Position numbers and translations under genes: made by a program. A stretch of 64,000 nucleotides of DNA. Origin: Lytechinus pictus (taxonomy: Eukaryota > Echinodermata > Echinoidea > Temnopleuroida > Toxopneustidae). Positions 46,717 through 52,039 of this stretch are shown here, one piece after another. Under the pieces are notes generated by a model, which was not told where the DNA came from, ran no database searches, and saw only the letters and a list, made by a program, of their open reading frames with translations. Numbering within the stretch: position 1 is the first letter of the stretch; each line of letters opens with the position of its first letter. The stretch spans positions 23,846,501-23,910,500 of the forward strand of contig NC_087262.1 of NCBI RefSeq assembly GCF_037042905.1, read 5' to 3'.

Positions 46717-48785
46717 TAGTAATAATAATAATAGTAATAATAATAATAGTAATAATAATATTGTGGTTTATAAAGTGCCAACTTGCAGGCTATTGATAAC
46801 ATGGGCGGAAATCCCAGGGGGACGCGTCCCCCCTACCCAAAATAGTAGGGGGGACATAATATCAAATGTCCCCCCTACTATTTTTGGTCTTTTATGATGG
46901 AGCACAAAAAAAATCGCTTCACAATCAAAAATGTATTTTGGACTAAATGACCTTACATTTTGGGTGAAACCTTTTTTTTTTTTGCTTGTCAAATTGTTTT
47001 AAGATTACCTTCCATTTTGGGTGATAACTTTTTTTTTTTTTTGCTTGTCAAATTTTCCAGGCCCTGGTCCCCTACTTTTGGGGTCCAATTTCCGCCCATG
47101 ATTGATAATAATGATGATAATAATAATAATAATAATAGTAGTAGTAGTAGTAATAATATTAATAATAATATTGTGGTTTATAAAGTGCCAAATCTATTAA
47201 GCAAATATAAATTATTAAAAAAGGTTTTGAGAAGATATTTTAAAGACGTACACAACAGAAATTTATATATATTTTTTTTTACATACCTGTCTATTTATAT
47301 TTAATTCTCTTTTTCTTTAACAATTTTCTTTCTAAAAATATTTCATGAAGAAACCAATAGCTCATTGTTTTCTTCTAACAATGATGAAACTAAAGGTTAT
47401 ACTCACAACAATGAATATAACTTGACAGTGAAGATTTTCTGAATAATTGCCATTGGATTAAATGATAGACATTTTTCCTAGATGACCATGGTGAAATATG
47501 GAATGAATTTTATTTATATTGAATCCAATATTGGCAATAATCCTTTAAATGTTAATTTTCTATTTTTTAATTGTAGAAAAAGCTTGCACAATGTTTTGCA
47601 CCAGTGAAAGCATTATATGACAGAATAGCAGTCAAAAGACCTGCACCGGGTCAAAAGGTAGAGTATCATTTTTTAGCATTCTTTCATGAAAGGATCATAT
47701 GTAATAATAGCTATATTCATCACTCACTAAAGCCTATTTAAAGTTTTGGTATAAATCCACTCAAAAGTTAATGTCACAATTCAAATTCAGTATGAGATTA
47801 TATGAATGTTTATACCATAAAGCAATAAAGGTGAAGAGGATGTGAAATGTAAATCAAATGCCAATCAGATAAATGGATATCAGTGAATGTACATTATTGA
47901 CTAAAAATTTAACAAAACATTATACTAGGTCAATCTTATTTAAAACTATGACATTTGTACAAATGGCAGGAGTTATTTGTCCGGAAAACCCTACACTCAC
48001 TCATCGCACATAGAACATGTGCACAACAATATGCGCCCTCGTTCTCTAAAATTCCCAGGGGGGGCCACTTACATTGACGAGTGGATACCATGCGCGACCA
48101 AAAAAACACGTAAAAAGGATGTATTTTTCAAGATAGGGCACGTTACGTACGTAACGTGATAAGGGTGTCAAAAACACTAAATTAATGAAAAAAGGGTATC
48201 TATTTTCGCTAGGAAAGCTATGTGTTTAGGGTCAAATTTGCGAGGGTGTAAAAAATTAAGACTAAAATGTTTTATAAAGGGTGTACTTTTGCCCCAAGAG
48301 TCAACACTACGTGTTTAGAGTACGATTTGGGCGAGATGTGGGAGGTGCGACCTGTACTAAACCCAATGATGTGGGTGAAGGTAGGCCGACGTCTGTGACA
48401 TAACAATAAAAATATTGCTGTACTTGTTTAGGGGTCAATTCAGGGAACTTGCCAAGAGTATCGTTTTGTTTCCAATACTTGTTAAGGGTATGGTTTTACA
48501 CGCCAATACTTGTTAAGGGGTGCATTTTCAGAAAATGGAAAATACGTGTTTAGGGTGCTTTTCGAGACCCCATGGTCGCGCATGGTATCCACTCGTCAAT
48601 GGAAGTGGCCCCCCCCCCCCCCCCCCCCCGGGCTAAAATTCCACTCTTGGAGAGATTGTGATTGGTTGTAACAAGCTGTTATTATTGTTTGCATAGTTAC
48701 CGTTGATGCTAAGTTTCATGAAACCAGGCTCACTTCCTCTCATATTTTTTTTCCTCAGGGGTACTGCTGTGCAGTCCAGCGCTGA
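18310..48785 (+). CDS. ANTXR: Anthrax-toxin-receptor-like membrane protein (ANTXR1/ANTXR2 family), 14 exons, 5' incomplete
   Basis: Type I membrane receptor; the vertebrate family (TEM8, CMG2) binds collagen and laminin and links matrix to actin. Exons: 18310-18387, 21149-21220, 22362-22468, 35745-35818, 36242-36394, 37475-37535, 39147-39245, 40749-40818, 41157-41238, 42225-42320, 45418-45540, 46287-46430, 47577-47657, 48759-48785. All introns are GT-AG and all phases agree, giving about 421 residues. Domains in order: vWA from its MIDAS SGS, with GGTNLHLG and ITLTDGR supplying the later metal ligands; Ig-like region (VTIRGNGF...VLCNFRL); one TM helix; proline-rich tail with [13 protein letters not shown], the family hallmark. 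The signal peptide and first MIDAS Asp lie in exon(s) not found here or further left. Whether it equals ANTXR1 or ANTXR2 cannot be decided; a single pre-duplication orthologue is likely. Confidence 0.95.
18602..18957 (-). mobile_element. tRNA-derived SINE, near full length
   Basis: On the minus strand: tRNA-like head (GTGTAGCGGTTCTGAC, then GTGTTCGAATCCC as B box), a central body with GGGTACCC and GTAAAGCGCTTAGAGACG, GCGCTATATAAATGCGG and an (ATT)n tail. Same family as 5222-5514. Inserted antisense to ANTXR. Confidence 0.8.
19767..20351. mobile_element. MITE with TTAA duplication, 585 bp
   Basis: The ends AGGAGAATGAAAC and GTTTCATTCTCCT are exact inverted repeats, flanked on both sides by TTAA (19763-19766, 20352-20355), the piggyBac-type target. 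The arms remain largely complementary inward (CCAAGATCT..GTG against CAC..AGATCTTGG). Confidence 0.8.
21149..21220 (+). CDS. ANTXR: ANTXR exon b: vWA
   Basis: Between TTTTTCAG and GTTAGT. Reads [16 protein letters not shown] then ITKLTSD in the joined frame, the second vWA strand and following helix. Phase 2 at both ends. Confidence 0.93.
21603..21989. mobile_element. MITE, GAGTACCGAAGTG ends
   Basis: The ends GAGTACCGAAGTG and CACTTCGGTACTC are exact inverted repeats, and most of the element folds back (CCAATAATACATTGACTTCA against TGAAGTCAATGTATTATTGG near the centre). No coding frame. Confidence 0.8.
22362..22468 (+). CDS. ANTXR: ANTXR exon c: vWA
   Basis: Between AATGCAG and GTATGT. Reads [20 protein letters not shown] then [19 protein letters not shown] carries the MIDAS Thr. 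Exits at phase 1. Confidence 0.94.
22735..23105. repeat. (AATC)n-rich tetranucleotide tract
   Basis: About 370 bp dominated by AATC/ATCA units with interruptions such as CAACCAACC, a degenerate microsatellite. Confidence 0.9.
23110..23162 (+). repeat. tRNA-like B-box fragment
   Basis: GGTCGTGGGTTCGATTCCCGGC looks like the T-arm of a tRNA or SINE head. No 5' half is seen, so it is a truncated SINE at most. Confidence 0.4.
23399..24093. mobile_element. Element packed with AAGCAATTGCTT palindromes
   Basis: Bounded by TGGGCCGTATGCATAAA and TTTATGCATACGGCCCA, perfect inverted repeats. Seven exact copies of the 12-bp palindrome AAGCAATTGCTT start at 23485, 23551, 23881, 23933, 23952, 23973 and 24013. 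Variants (AAGCATTTGCTT, AAGCTTTTGCTT, AAGCAATTGCTA) lie between them. TTATGCATACGG also recurs internally near 23918 and 24028. Gaps between palindromes are irregular. No coding frame is supported. Possibly a non-autonomous DNA transposon with subterminal protein-binding repeats. Confidence 0.7.
24098..24636. mobile_element. Poly-G/poly-C-bordered MITE with CCCTAAACA internal repeats, copy 1
   Basis: The left end is a G-run followed by CAGTCAAATGTATTGTTGTA and CACATGCGTGACCA. The right end is its complement followed by a C-run. Inside, CCCTAAACAAGTT or CCCTAAACACGTTT recurs irregularly on alternate strands. A related element is at 48057-48632. Confidence 0.7.
25017..25238. mobile_element. MITE, CACTGTAAAAATATTGG family, copy 2
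   Basis: Same layout as 7401-7652: CACTGTAAAAATATTGG at the left, CCCAATATTTTTAGAGTG at the right, with GTGTCCAACCAATTTGGGGC and AATGTTGGTTGGACAC inside. Confidence 0.75.
25420..26347 (-). CDS. bHLH transcription factor (group A-like), nested in an ANTXR intron
   Basis: A 292-residue frame runs from an ATG at 26298 to a stop at 25420. The basic region is about residues 192-204 ([13 protein letters not shown], with the E-box-reading Glu 200 and flanking Arg). Helix 1 is 205-218 ([14 protein letters not shown]) and helix 2 about 244-262 ([20 protein letters not shown]). Hydrophobic heptads match atonal-superfamily bHLH proteins, but the roughly 25-residue Arg-rich loop is longer than usual. 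The N-terminal 180 residues are acidic, then Gln-rich, with no domain I recognise. The frame stays open 16 codons upstream to a good acceptor (ATTATTTCAG) at 26348-26350, so a short upstream exon is likely and the true start may lie there. I cannot assign a named orthologue. It would bind E-boxes as a dimer in the nucleus. Confidence 0.88.
26813..27010 (-). mobile_element. 7SL-like SINE, copy 1
   Basis: On the minus strand: GTTGTGGCGTGCGCCTGTAA then TCCAAGCT, GGTTCGAGGTTCGAGCCC (duplicated B box), GACGTGTCTTTCGGATGG-like body, GACGTAAATAATCATATCTG, and a (CA)n tail. The head resembles the SRP RNA Alu domain. The 5' end carries an extra partial copy (GCGTTGTGGCGTTGG). Compare 32101-32273 and 43752-43938. 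Confidence 0.7.
27026..27080 (+). repeat. SINE tail fragment
   Basis: GATGGCGCTATACAAATGTC followed by TTATTATT resembles the 3' end of the tRNA-derived SINE family. No head is seen, since the 7SL-like SINE adjoins it. Confidence 0.4.
28245..28842. mobile_element. TTAA-flanked MITE (AGGnCAAGTCCAnCC ends), 598 bp
   Basis: Left AGGACAAGTCCATCCC and right GGGTGGACTTGACCT are inverted repeats, each bordered by TTAA. The arms carry AAGAAAGTTATGAAAT and its complement. A centre segment (CTTTTGCATG-like) is also paired. This style of TTAA MITE is common in marine invertebrates. Confidence 0.8.
29243..29370. mobile_element. Short hairpin MITE (GGCCCGTAACACAAAG ends)
   Basis: GGCCCGTAACACAAAG on the left and CTTTGTGTTACGGGACCC on the right form a stem, with GCGATTGATCGT-type sequence inside. 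Confidence 0.6.
29837..29985. mobile_element. Truncated copy of the TACCTCGGTCAC MITE
   Basis: Has TACCTCAGTCAC, GGCGGCGAGTCGAAACAGCC and TTTTTGACTCG as in 3206-3384, but the right terminus is lost. Confidence 0.5.
32101..32273 (+). mobile_element. 7SL-like SINE, copy 2
   Basis: Starts near GGTGTTGTGGCGTGTGCCTG, continues TAATCCAAGCT, has one B box GAGGTTCGAGCCC, then the shared body with TTTCGGATGGTGACGTTAAA and GTCCCAGACG, and ends in a (CA)n tail. It is the least rearranged of the three copies. Confidence 0.75.
32349..33330. mobile_element. Cluster of TAGTCTGC-family MITE copies
   Basis: Four copies or halves lie close together: 32349-32513, about 32909-32986 (half), 32991-33154, and 33191-33330 (inverted). 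Each shows TAGTCTGC or GCAGACTA ends, CAGGCACAGACCCT, CACGCAAAGACTAGCACATA-like sequence and ACTCGAGTGAAGGGTTTGC. Another MITE (32524-32803) lies between the first two. Confidence 0.65.
32524..32803. mobile_element. MITE, CAGGGCCC...TTACAAAGAGTTACGATT family, copy 1
   Basis: Left CAGGGCCCCATCTTACAAAG then AGTTACGATTGAT, right ATCAATCGTAACTCTTTGTA then GGGCCCTG, an inverted terminal repeat of about 35 bp. Interior GACGGCCAGCAACGTCAACA is shared with the copy at 63761-64000. Confidence 0.8.
34975..35645. repeat. (CAT/CAC)n trinucleotide block
   Basis: About 670 bp of CAT, CAC and CATCATCAC units with three longer-period interruptions containing CCCCACTGCCACTATCATCA. Open frames on both strands are poly-His, poly-Ser or poly-Met/Val and are not genes. 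The block ends about 100 bp before the ANTXR exon at 35745. Confidence 0.95.
35745..35818 (+). CDS. ANTXR: ANTXR exon d: vWA
   Basis: Between TGTACAG and GTATCA. Reads [20 protein letters not shown] then ESIQQ; TDG carries the last MIDAS Asp. Enters at phase 1, exits at phase 0. Confidence 0.95.
36242..36394 (+). CDS. ANTXR: ANTXR exon e: vWA C-terminal part
   Basis: Between TTTTTTGCAG and a weak donor, CAG|GTCAAA. Reads [20 protein letters not shown] then [10 protein letters not shown]...VIDQ, 51 residues, phase 0 at both ends. If the donor is skipped the frame runs 12 codons further to a stop. Confidence 0.93.
36510..36742. mobile_element. hAT-like MITE, degenerate
   Basis: Left AAGACCGTACGTAG and right CTGCGTACGGCCTTG are imperfect inverted repeats around G-rich and C-rich tracts, like 7052-7308. 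The target duplication is not clear. Confidence 0.45.
37475..37535 (+). CDS. ANTXR: ANTXR exon f: vWA/Ig-like linker
   Basis: Between ATTCAG and GTAATT. Reads [20 protein letters not shown], with the two conserved cysteines of this region. Exits at phase 1. Confidence 0.93.
37761..37990. mobile_element. Nested inverted-repeat elements
   Basis: The outer arms ATTGGTCAAA...TAACATGTGTCCGACCGA and TCGGTCGGACACATGTTA...TTTGACCAAT are inverted. Between them 37832-37904 is a separate hairpin with ends CCTGGATCCCGTTGCAT and ATGCAACGGGCCCAGG around an AT-rich loop. Confidence 0.65.
38628..38717 (-). mobile_element. Half copy of the TAGTCTGC MITE
   Basis: Contains TATGTGCTAGTCTTTGCATG, AGACACACTTGCTGATCAAA and CAGGGTCTGTGCCTGCAGAC, as in 43726-44106 but inverted and truncated. 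Confidence 0.55.
39147..39245 (+). CDS. ANTXR: ANTXR exon g: Ig-like domain
   Basis: Between CTTCACAG and GTAAAA. Reads [20 protein letters not shown] then [18 protein letters not shown] and VLC are conserved in the family's extracellular domain. Confidence 0.94.
39385..39520. repeat. (ATT)n/(GTT)n tract
   Basis: Trinucleotide repeat preceded by GAAGCGCTATATCAATGT at about 39369, which looks like a SINE 3' end, so the tract may be an expanded SINE tail. Confidence 0.8.
39765..40505 (-). mobile_element. 5'-truncated LINE (non-LTR retrotransposon) 3' end
   Basis: On the minus strand the frame starting near 40505 reads [20 protein letters not shown], then [20 protein letters not shown] and [11 protein letters not shown]. 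This pattern follows the RT domain in CR1/L2/Jockey-type LINEs. It decays towards 40110, is followed by a 3' UTR with GGGCCCCATGGAAGACCACT, and ends in an AAATA-rich tail near 39770. A related 3' end with GGGCCCT and GGGCTACCCT lies near 30010-30070. Only the C-terminal fragment is present. Confidence 0.75.
40749..40818 (+). CDS. ANTXR: ANTXR exon h: Ig-like domain
   Basis: Between TTTTCCAG and GTAAGC. Reads [20 protein letters not shown] then ADG, with the conserved LVCxAP motif. Phases 1 in, 2 out. Confidence 0.92.
40829..40995. repeat. (GGT/GAT)n block
   Basis: Starts only 10 bp after the exon donor at 40819. The Gly/Asp or Val/Met open frames are repeat artefacts. Confidence 0.95.
41157..41238 (+). 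CDS. ANTXR: ANTXR exon i: juxtamembrane ectodomain
   Basis: Between TTTGTTTCAG and GTATGT. Reads [20 protein letters not shown] then ITGSTCTP, the last extracellular segment. Confidence 0.93.
42225..42320 (+). CDS. ANTXR: ANTXR exon j: transmembrane helix
   Basis: Between ACTATAG and GTAAGT. Reads [20 protein letters not shown] then [12 protein letters not shown]. The about 22-residue hydrophobic stretch, with WWFW and CC at the cytoplasmic face, matches vertebrate ANTXR. Confidence 0.96.
43726..44106 (+). mobile_element. TAGTCTGC MITE, split by a 7SL-like SINE
   Basis: TAGTCTGCAGGCACAGACCC at the left, GGGTTTGCACAGCAGACTA at the right. The sequence GACCCTGATTGAAA, intact at 32362, is here broken after GACCCTG by the SINE and resumes at CCTGATTGAAA, leaving CCTG on both sides. 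This shows the SINE jumped after the MITE. Confidence 0.75.
43752..43938 (+). mobile_element. 7SL-like SINE, copy 3
   Basis: Head GGGCGTTGTGGCGTGCGCCT then GTAATCCAAGCTGTGGGGAA, duplicated B box GGTTCGAGGTTCGAGCCC, shared body and (CA)n tail. Its 5' end begins CACGCCACAAC, the exact complement of GTTGTGGCGTG 6 bp later, so the first 30 bp fold into a hairpin. Confidence 0.75.
44876..45038 (+). ncRNA. RNU1: U1 spliceosomal snRNA
   Basis: Starts ATACTTACCTGG, the 5' end that pairs with 5' splice sites. Next come the SL1 stem, CCCAGGGCGAGGCTTGCCAT with TTGCACTCCGGC (SL2, U1A-binding loop), an SL3 stem TTCCCCC...GGGGAA, the Sm site AATTTATGG and SL4 ending CTCCTAC. The total of about 163 nt is normal for U1. 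Differences from human U1 in SL1, SL3 and SL4 mostly occur as paired changes that keep the stems, which favours a working gene. The SL1 loop reads GATCAAGAAG where GATCACGAAG is usual in the U1-70K site. It lies in an ANTXR intron, same strand. TGACGTCA and ATGAATATTCAT about 250-300 bp upstream could be promoter elements; I could not identify a proximal element. Confidence 0.92.
45418..45540 (+). CDS. ANTXR: ANTXR exon k: proline-rich cytoplasmic tail
   Basis: Between GTTGCAG and GTAAGT. Reads [20 protein letters not shown] then [20 protein letters not shown] and [14 protein letters not shown]...GGIK is nearly invariant in ANTXR proteins. Confidence 0.97.
46287..46430 (+). CDS. ANTXR: ANTXR exon l: cytoplasmic tail
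   Basis: Between ATGACAG and GTAATC. Reads [20 protein letters not shown], then a less conserved segment ending CLEGLK. WGExG and LEKAKNA are family motifs. Confidence 0.95.
46632..46760. repeat. (AAT)n tract, part 1
   Basis: AAT units with AGTAAT interruptions, followed by TTGTGGTTTATAAAGTGCCA. The same arrangement recurs at 47104-47190, either side of the element at 46800-47100. Confidence 0.9.
46800..47100. mobile_element. hAT-like MITE with perfect 8-bp duplication, 301 bp
   Basis: Ends CATGGGCGGAAAT and ATTTCCGCCCATG are inverted repeats (left continues ATCCC, right CCAATT). The flanks ATTGATAA at 46792-46799 and 47101-47108 are identical. The interior includes two T-runs each followed by GCTTGTCAAATT, and paired GTCCCCCCTA / TAGGGGGGAC. 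Confidence 0.85.
47104..47190. repeat. (AAT)n tract, part 2, with GTGGTTTATAAAGTGCCAA
   Basis: A second (AAT)n run ending in TTGTGGTTTATAAAGTGCCA, matching the sequence just left of the MITE at 46800. Confidence 0.75.
47577..47657 (+). CDS. ANTXR: ANTXR exon m: cytoplasmic tail
   Basis: Between AATTGTAG and GTAGAG. Reads [20 protein letters not shown] then RPAPGQK; YDRIxVxRP is the conserved C-terminal motif. Confidence 0.94.
48057..48632. mobile_element. Poly-G/poly-C-bordered MITE with TGTTTAGGG internal repeats, copy 2
   Basis: Left: G-run, CCACTTACATTGACGAGTGG, ATACCATGCGCGACCA. Right: TGGTCGCGCATGGTATCCAC, TCGTCAATGGAAGTGG, C-run. Inside, GTGTTTAGGGT-like units recur (near 48220, 48310, 48430, 48480, 48515, 48550). 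Same architecture as 24098-24636, different terminal sequence. Confidence 0.75.
48759..48785 (+). CDS. ANTXR: ANTXR exon n: C-terminus and stop
   Basis: After TTTTTTTTCCTCAG. Reads GYCCAVQR then TGA. The tail ends at the position where short vertebrate isoforms carry GRCINF, without the long Pro-rich extension of ANTXR1. Confidence 0.88.
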   Translation, partial: GYCCAVQR

Positions 48786-49037
48786 GGGTCATGATCATCG
48801 AAGTTCATGTTTCGAGACTCAGAATGTCGTAATCTTGGATCAAACTATTTGCAATACTTGGATACATTCACAATTTCATGATGTATATATTTTTTTAGAA
48901 CTTGTGATAATCACCAAAACACCTCCTTTATCAGGAAAACCATTCCCAAGAATATTATAGTAGCTACAGATTGTGTAAAGTTTATTTTAGAAAGCTAGGC
49001 TGTTGTGAAGTTTAAATACAATCATCCTCAGTTGAAT

Positions 49038-49043
49038 AATAAA
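49038..49043 (+). promoter_or_regulatory. Candidate poly(A) signal for ANTXR
   Basis: AATAAA 253 bases after the stop codon; the first canonical hexamer on this strand that I noticed. Other AT-rich candidates follow. Confidence 0.45.
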
Positions 49044-49044
49044 T

Positions 49045-51900
49045 TTATGGCTGTATGTTTTATGCTAAAATATCAATTAGTCGCAAAGAAATTGGAATTC
49101 ATATTATTGTATCATTGCCTGGATATTGGCTTTGATTTTAATTATTATTCCTATTCCTTATTATTGCTGTCATCACATTCATGTGACCATTTCAACACCA
49201 CTTGCATTTTTTATGTGCTGAAAATGTTATTAGCATAGTCATGAAATTTAAATATATTTTATTTAAATAATCTCTCATAGCCTACAGTTGATGCTTATGA
49301 TGTGAATACATTAGTCAAAAGAATATTTTTGTACATATGCAGAATAATATTGTACATACTTTTGTAAGATATGTTTTTTTTTCTATTTAGGTAATATTTC
49401 TACCATGTATTACTGTACATTACATTCATCATCCTCTATACTACTGAATAATAATGGCCACCTGTTTAGTGTTTTAATAACGGTAGCATTGTGATGCTAG
49501 CTGCAAATAGACATTATTACACCAGTCATAGGCGAAATGCAAGCTTCCTAAGTGACTGGCAAACATGATATAGCATATTTGGTTCGCCTGCGGGGATCCC
49601 ATTTCATAAAGAATTAGTAATAAATGCAAAATTTCTATATCAAGTTTACCATCAACCCATCAAATTGAACGATTTCAGTAGCTTTAAACTGCTATCCAAT
49701 TTTTATGACACGGGCCCTGGGTTGAGAGTGGCAAATGTAGATGAACTTCTTGCCAAAGGACTTGCTTTGATGGCAATTGAATCTCGGACCCTATGGTTCA
49801 AAGACCGTGGACTTATTCACCAGTCCACTAATCAAGTTAAGAAAAGCTTGAAGGTATATGTTGAATACATGAATGATTAAAATCACATAATTTGTTTTAC
49901 TATACATCACTAATTGCACACTTCAATTCATGTAACGTAGATATAGGTCACTTGATAAGGTACATTTGTTGGTCTCATATGCAGTTTAAGTACAGCAAAA
50001 TATCATTATGGAACTGATGTATAACAGGGAAATAGCCTAACACATCTTAGTTGGGTTTTGACATGATCTACTGATCAACTTTACCAAGAATAACAAATTT
50101 GTGAAATTAATTAATACAGTTAATTTTTAGGATCCTTGCCTTCACTGTTTGTACAATTAAACCGACTAAATATAATAAACTAATATATGAAAATTATACA
50201 TTGTCTAATGATAACCGAGCAATATAGAATTGACATATACTAGTTTCATCATAAATTTAGAATGTATGCCATTTTTTTAAATGAATACTGGTAGTATAAT
50301 GATAGTTTAAAGATGCATTCTATTCAGTTGGCACATATATATAAATGTTTTGTACACAAATGATAAAAAAACATTTCTGCAGTCTATTTTACTTTGTGTT
50401 TGGAAGGTTGATTCAGGCAAAAAGGAAATGCATGATGAATGGTTTGGTGGATGAGGTGAGAGGGGGAAGGGATGGGGGCTGTGAGAGAGAGATTGAGAAG
50501 ATGGAGGATGCAGAAGGGGGTGGGGCAGTCGTGGGAAGAGAAAATTTGAAGAGAGGAAAATAGTGGGCATAAAAGAATAGCAAGAAGAGAGAGGGTGATA
50601 AGGTAGGGAGAGTAGAATGGCAATACCAGTAGTTTATTTATTTATTGTTTAAAGAGCTGACCAGAAAGAGATACAAAAGGTTTGTTAAAGAAATATACCA
50701 GATTTGAGTTTGCTTTCAACCTTCATGTTGTATCAATTCCCGGGAAACTTCTTTTTTTTTTTGGGGGGGGGGTTACAATTATACAACAGGACAATCACTG
50801 ATGTCCCATTCTCTTCTCTATCATAAGTGTAAGAATGTGTTTCCTCTTTTCCAAGAGTATAGCTACCTCACAAAAAAGACACAAATACTACAACACAAAC
50901 AGACGGGTCATTATCTCCGATTAGTAATATTTTAATGACAGCTTTGTTTGCAACTAATATAAGTTAGCCTACCTCTCAAGGTGACTGTCTCACATAGTGC
51001 AGTGTGGTATAAAGTCATGCTTAAGTGCTGATGCCCATGTGGTATTTCAACTTGTAATATCAATGATGACAAAACAGAAGCGCATGTTCCCTTAGCACAA
51101 TCTAAGCAGTGCTATGACTTGTTAGAAAGCACGTAACACAGAATTTTTAAGCATGACATTAATCACACTTTACTTTGTGAAATGGTCCCCTGGAGTTGAA
51201 CTCTACTTGAAATAATAATTCTTTATTTCTGGACACACAGATTTGCACAAAGCATTAAATACATCAATATCAAGGAACAGTAGATTAGACAGCAATTAAT
51301 AATGAGAGCATTTAGTGGTTTATGAATCCATACATAATGGCATACTCATGCACAGAAGGCAAACATATAGTACATGTACAGTGTTCATCACAAAACTTTC
51401 ACTCAAAATGTTCTCATAAGAAGATTGAATACCAATATACACAGGGGTAGTGTCAGGGTACTTTAGGGGGCAGATTTACCAAAAGTGCAGCTTGATGAGT
51501 CATCTCATTCCTTTTTTGTGTTTCCTTTTCTTCTTTTTTGTTTTCTCCTATTGCAAGAAAATCACCTTTGACAGCCTGCCCCCCCCCCCTCACTGTAACA
51601 TGATCACCCCTGAATATATGTGTAAAGGATTACCAAAATTATGCTGCTACACTGAAGTGGCCTAAATTGCACATTTTCATCTTTCAGCAAGGCTAAATCC
51701 AGCTGCCATAAAACTAGGAATTTGACCAATTTCAAGAACCTGGATAAAGGGGAGGATTTCATGAAACAAAAACATGTGGACAGTGATTTTTACCAACAAT
51801 TGGTTAAAAGCTACTGAAATCCTTACATCTGATTGGCTGAGAACACATTAGTCAGTAAAATCCACTAATGAGATACTCCATGAAACACTTCCCCTTTTAA
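49045..51900. other. Intergenic region, convergent genes
   Basis: AT-rich with no exon recognised. Includes a SINE fragment at 49695-49836, a G/A-rich patch near 50455-50600, a G-run near 50763 and LINE-tail-like sequence near 51208-51270. Confidence 0.6.
49695..49836 (-). mobile_element. tRNA-derived SINE fragment
   Basis: On the minus strand: a degenerate head (GTGGACTGGTGAATAAGTCC, GAGATTCAATTGCC) followed by GCCACTCTCAACCCAGGGCC, as in the SINE body at 18602-18957. The tail is missing. Confidence 0.55.
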
Positions 51901-51904
51901 AAGA

Positions 51905-52039
51905 ATTCTTTCCCAGTATGTACTGTATATAGTGGGCGAAGATACTTCCATTCTTTCCCAGTATGTACTGTATATAGTGGGCGAAGATACTTCCATTCTT
52001 TCCCAGTATGTACTGTATGTAGTGAGCGAAGATACTTCC
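51905..52039. repeat. 45-bp tandem repeat, three units
   Basis: Units start at 51905, 51950 and 51995, each beginning ATTCTTTCCCAGTATGTACT. The first two are identical, the third differs at a few positions. Because 45 is a multiple of 3, a minus-strand frame stays open through it, but nothing supports coding. Confidence 0.9.
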
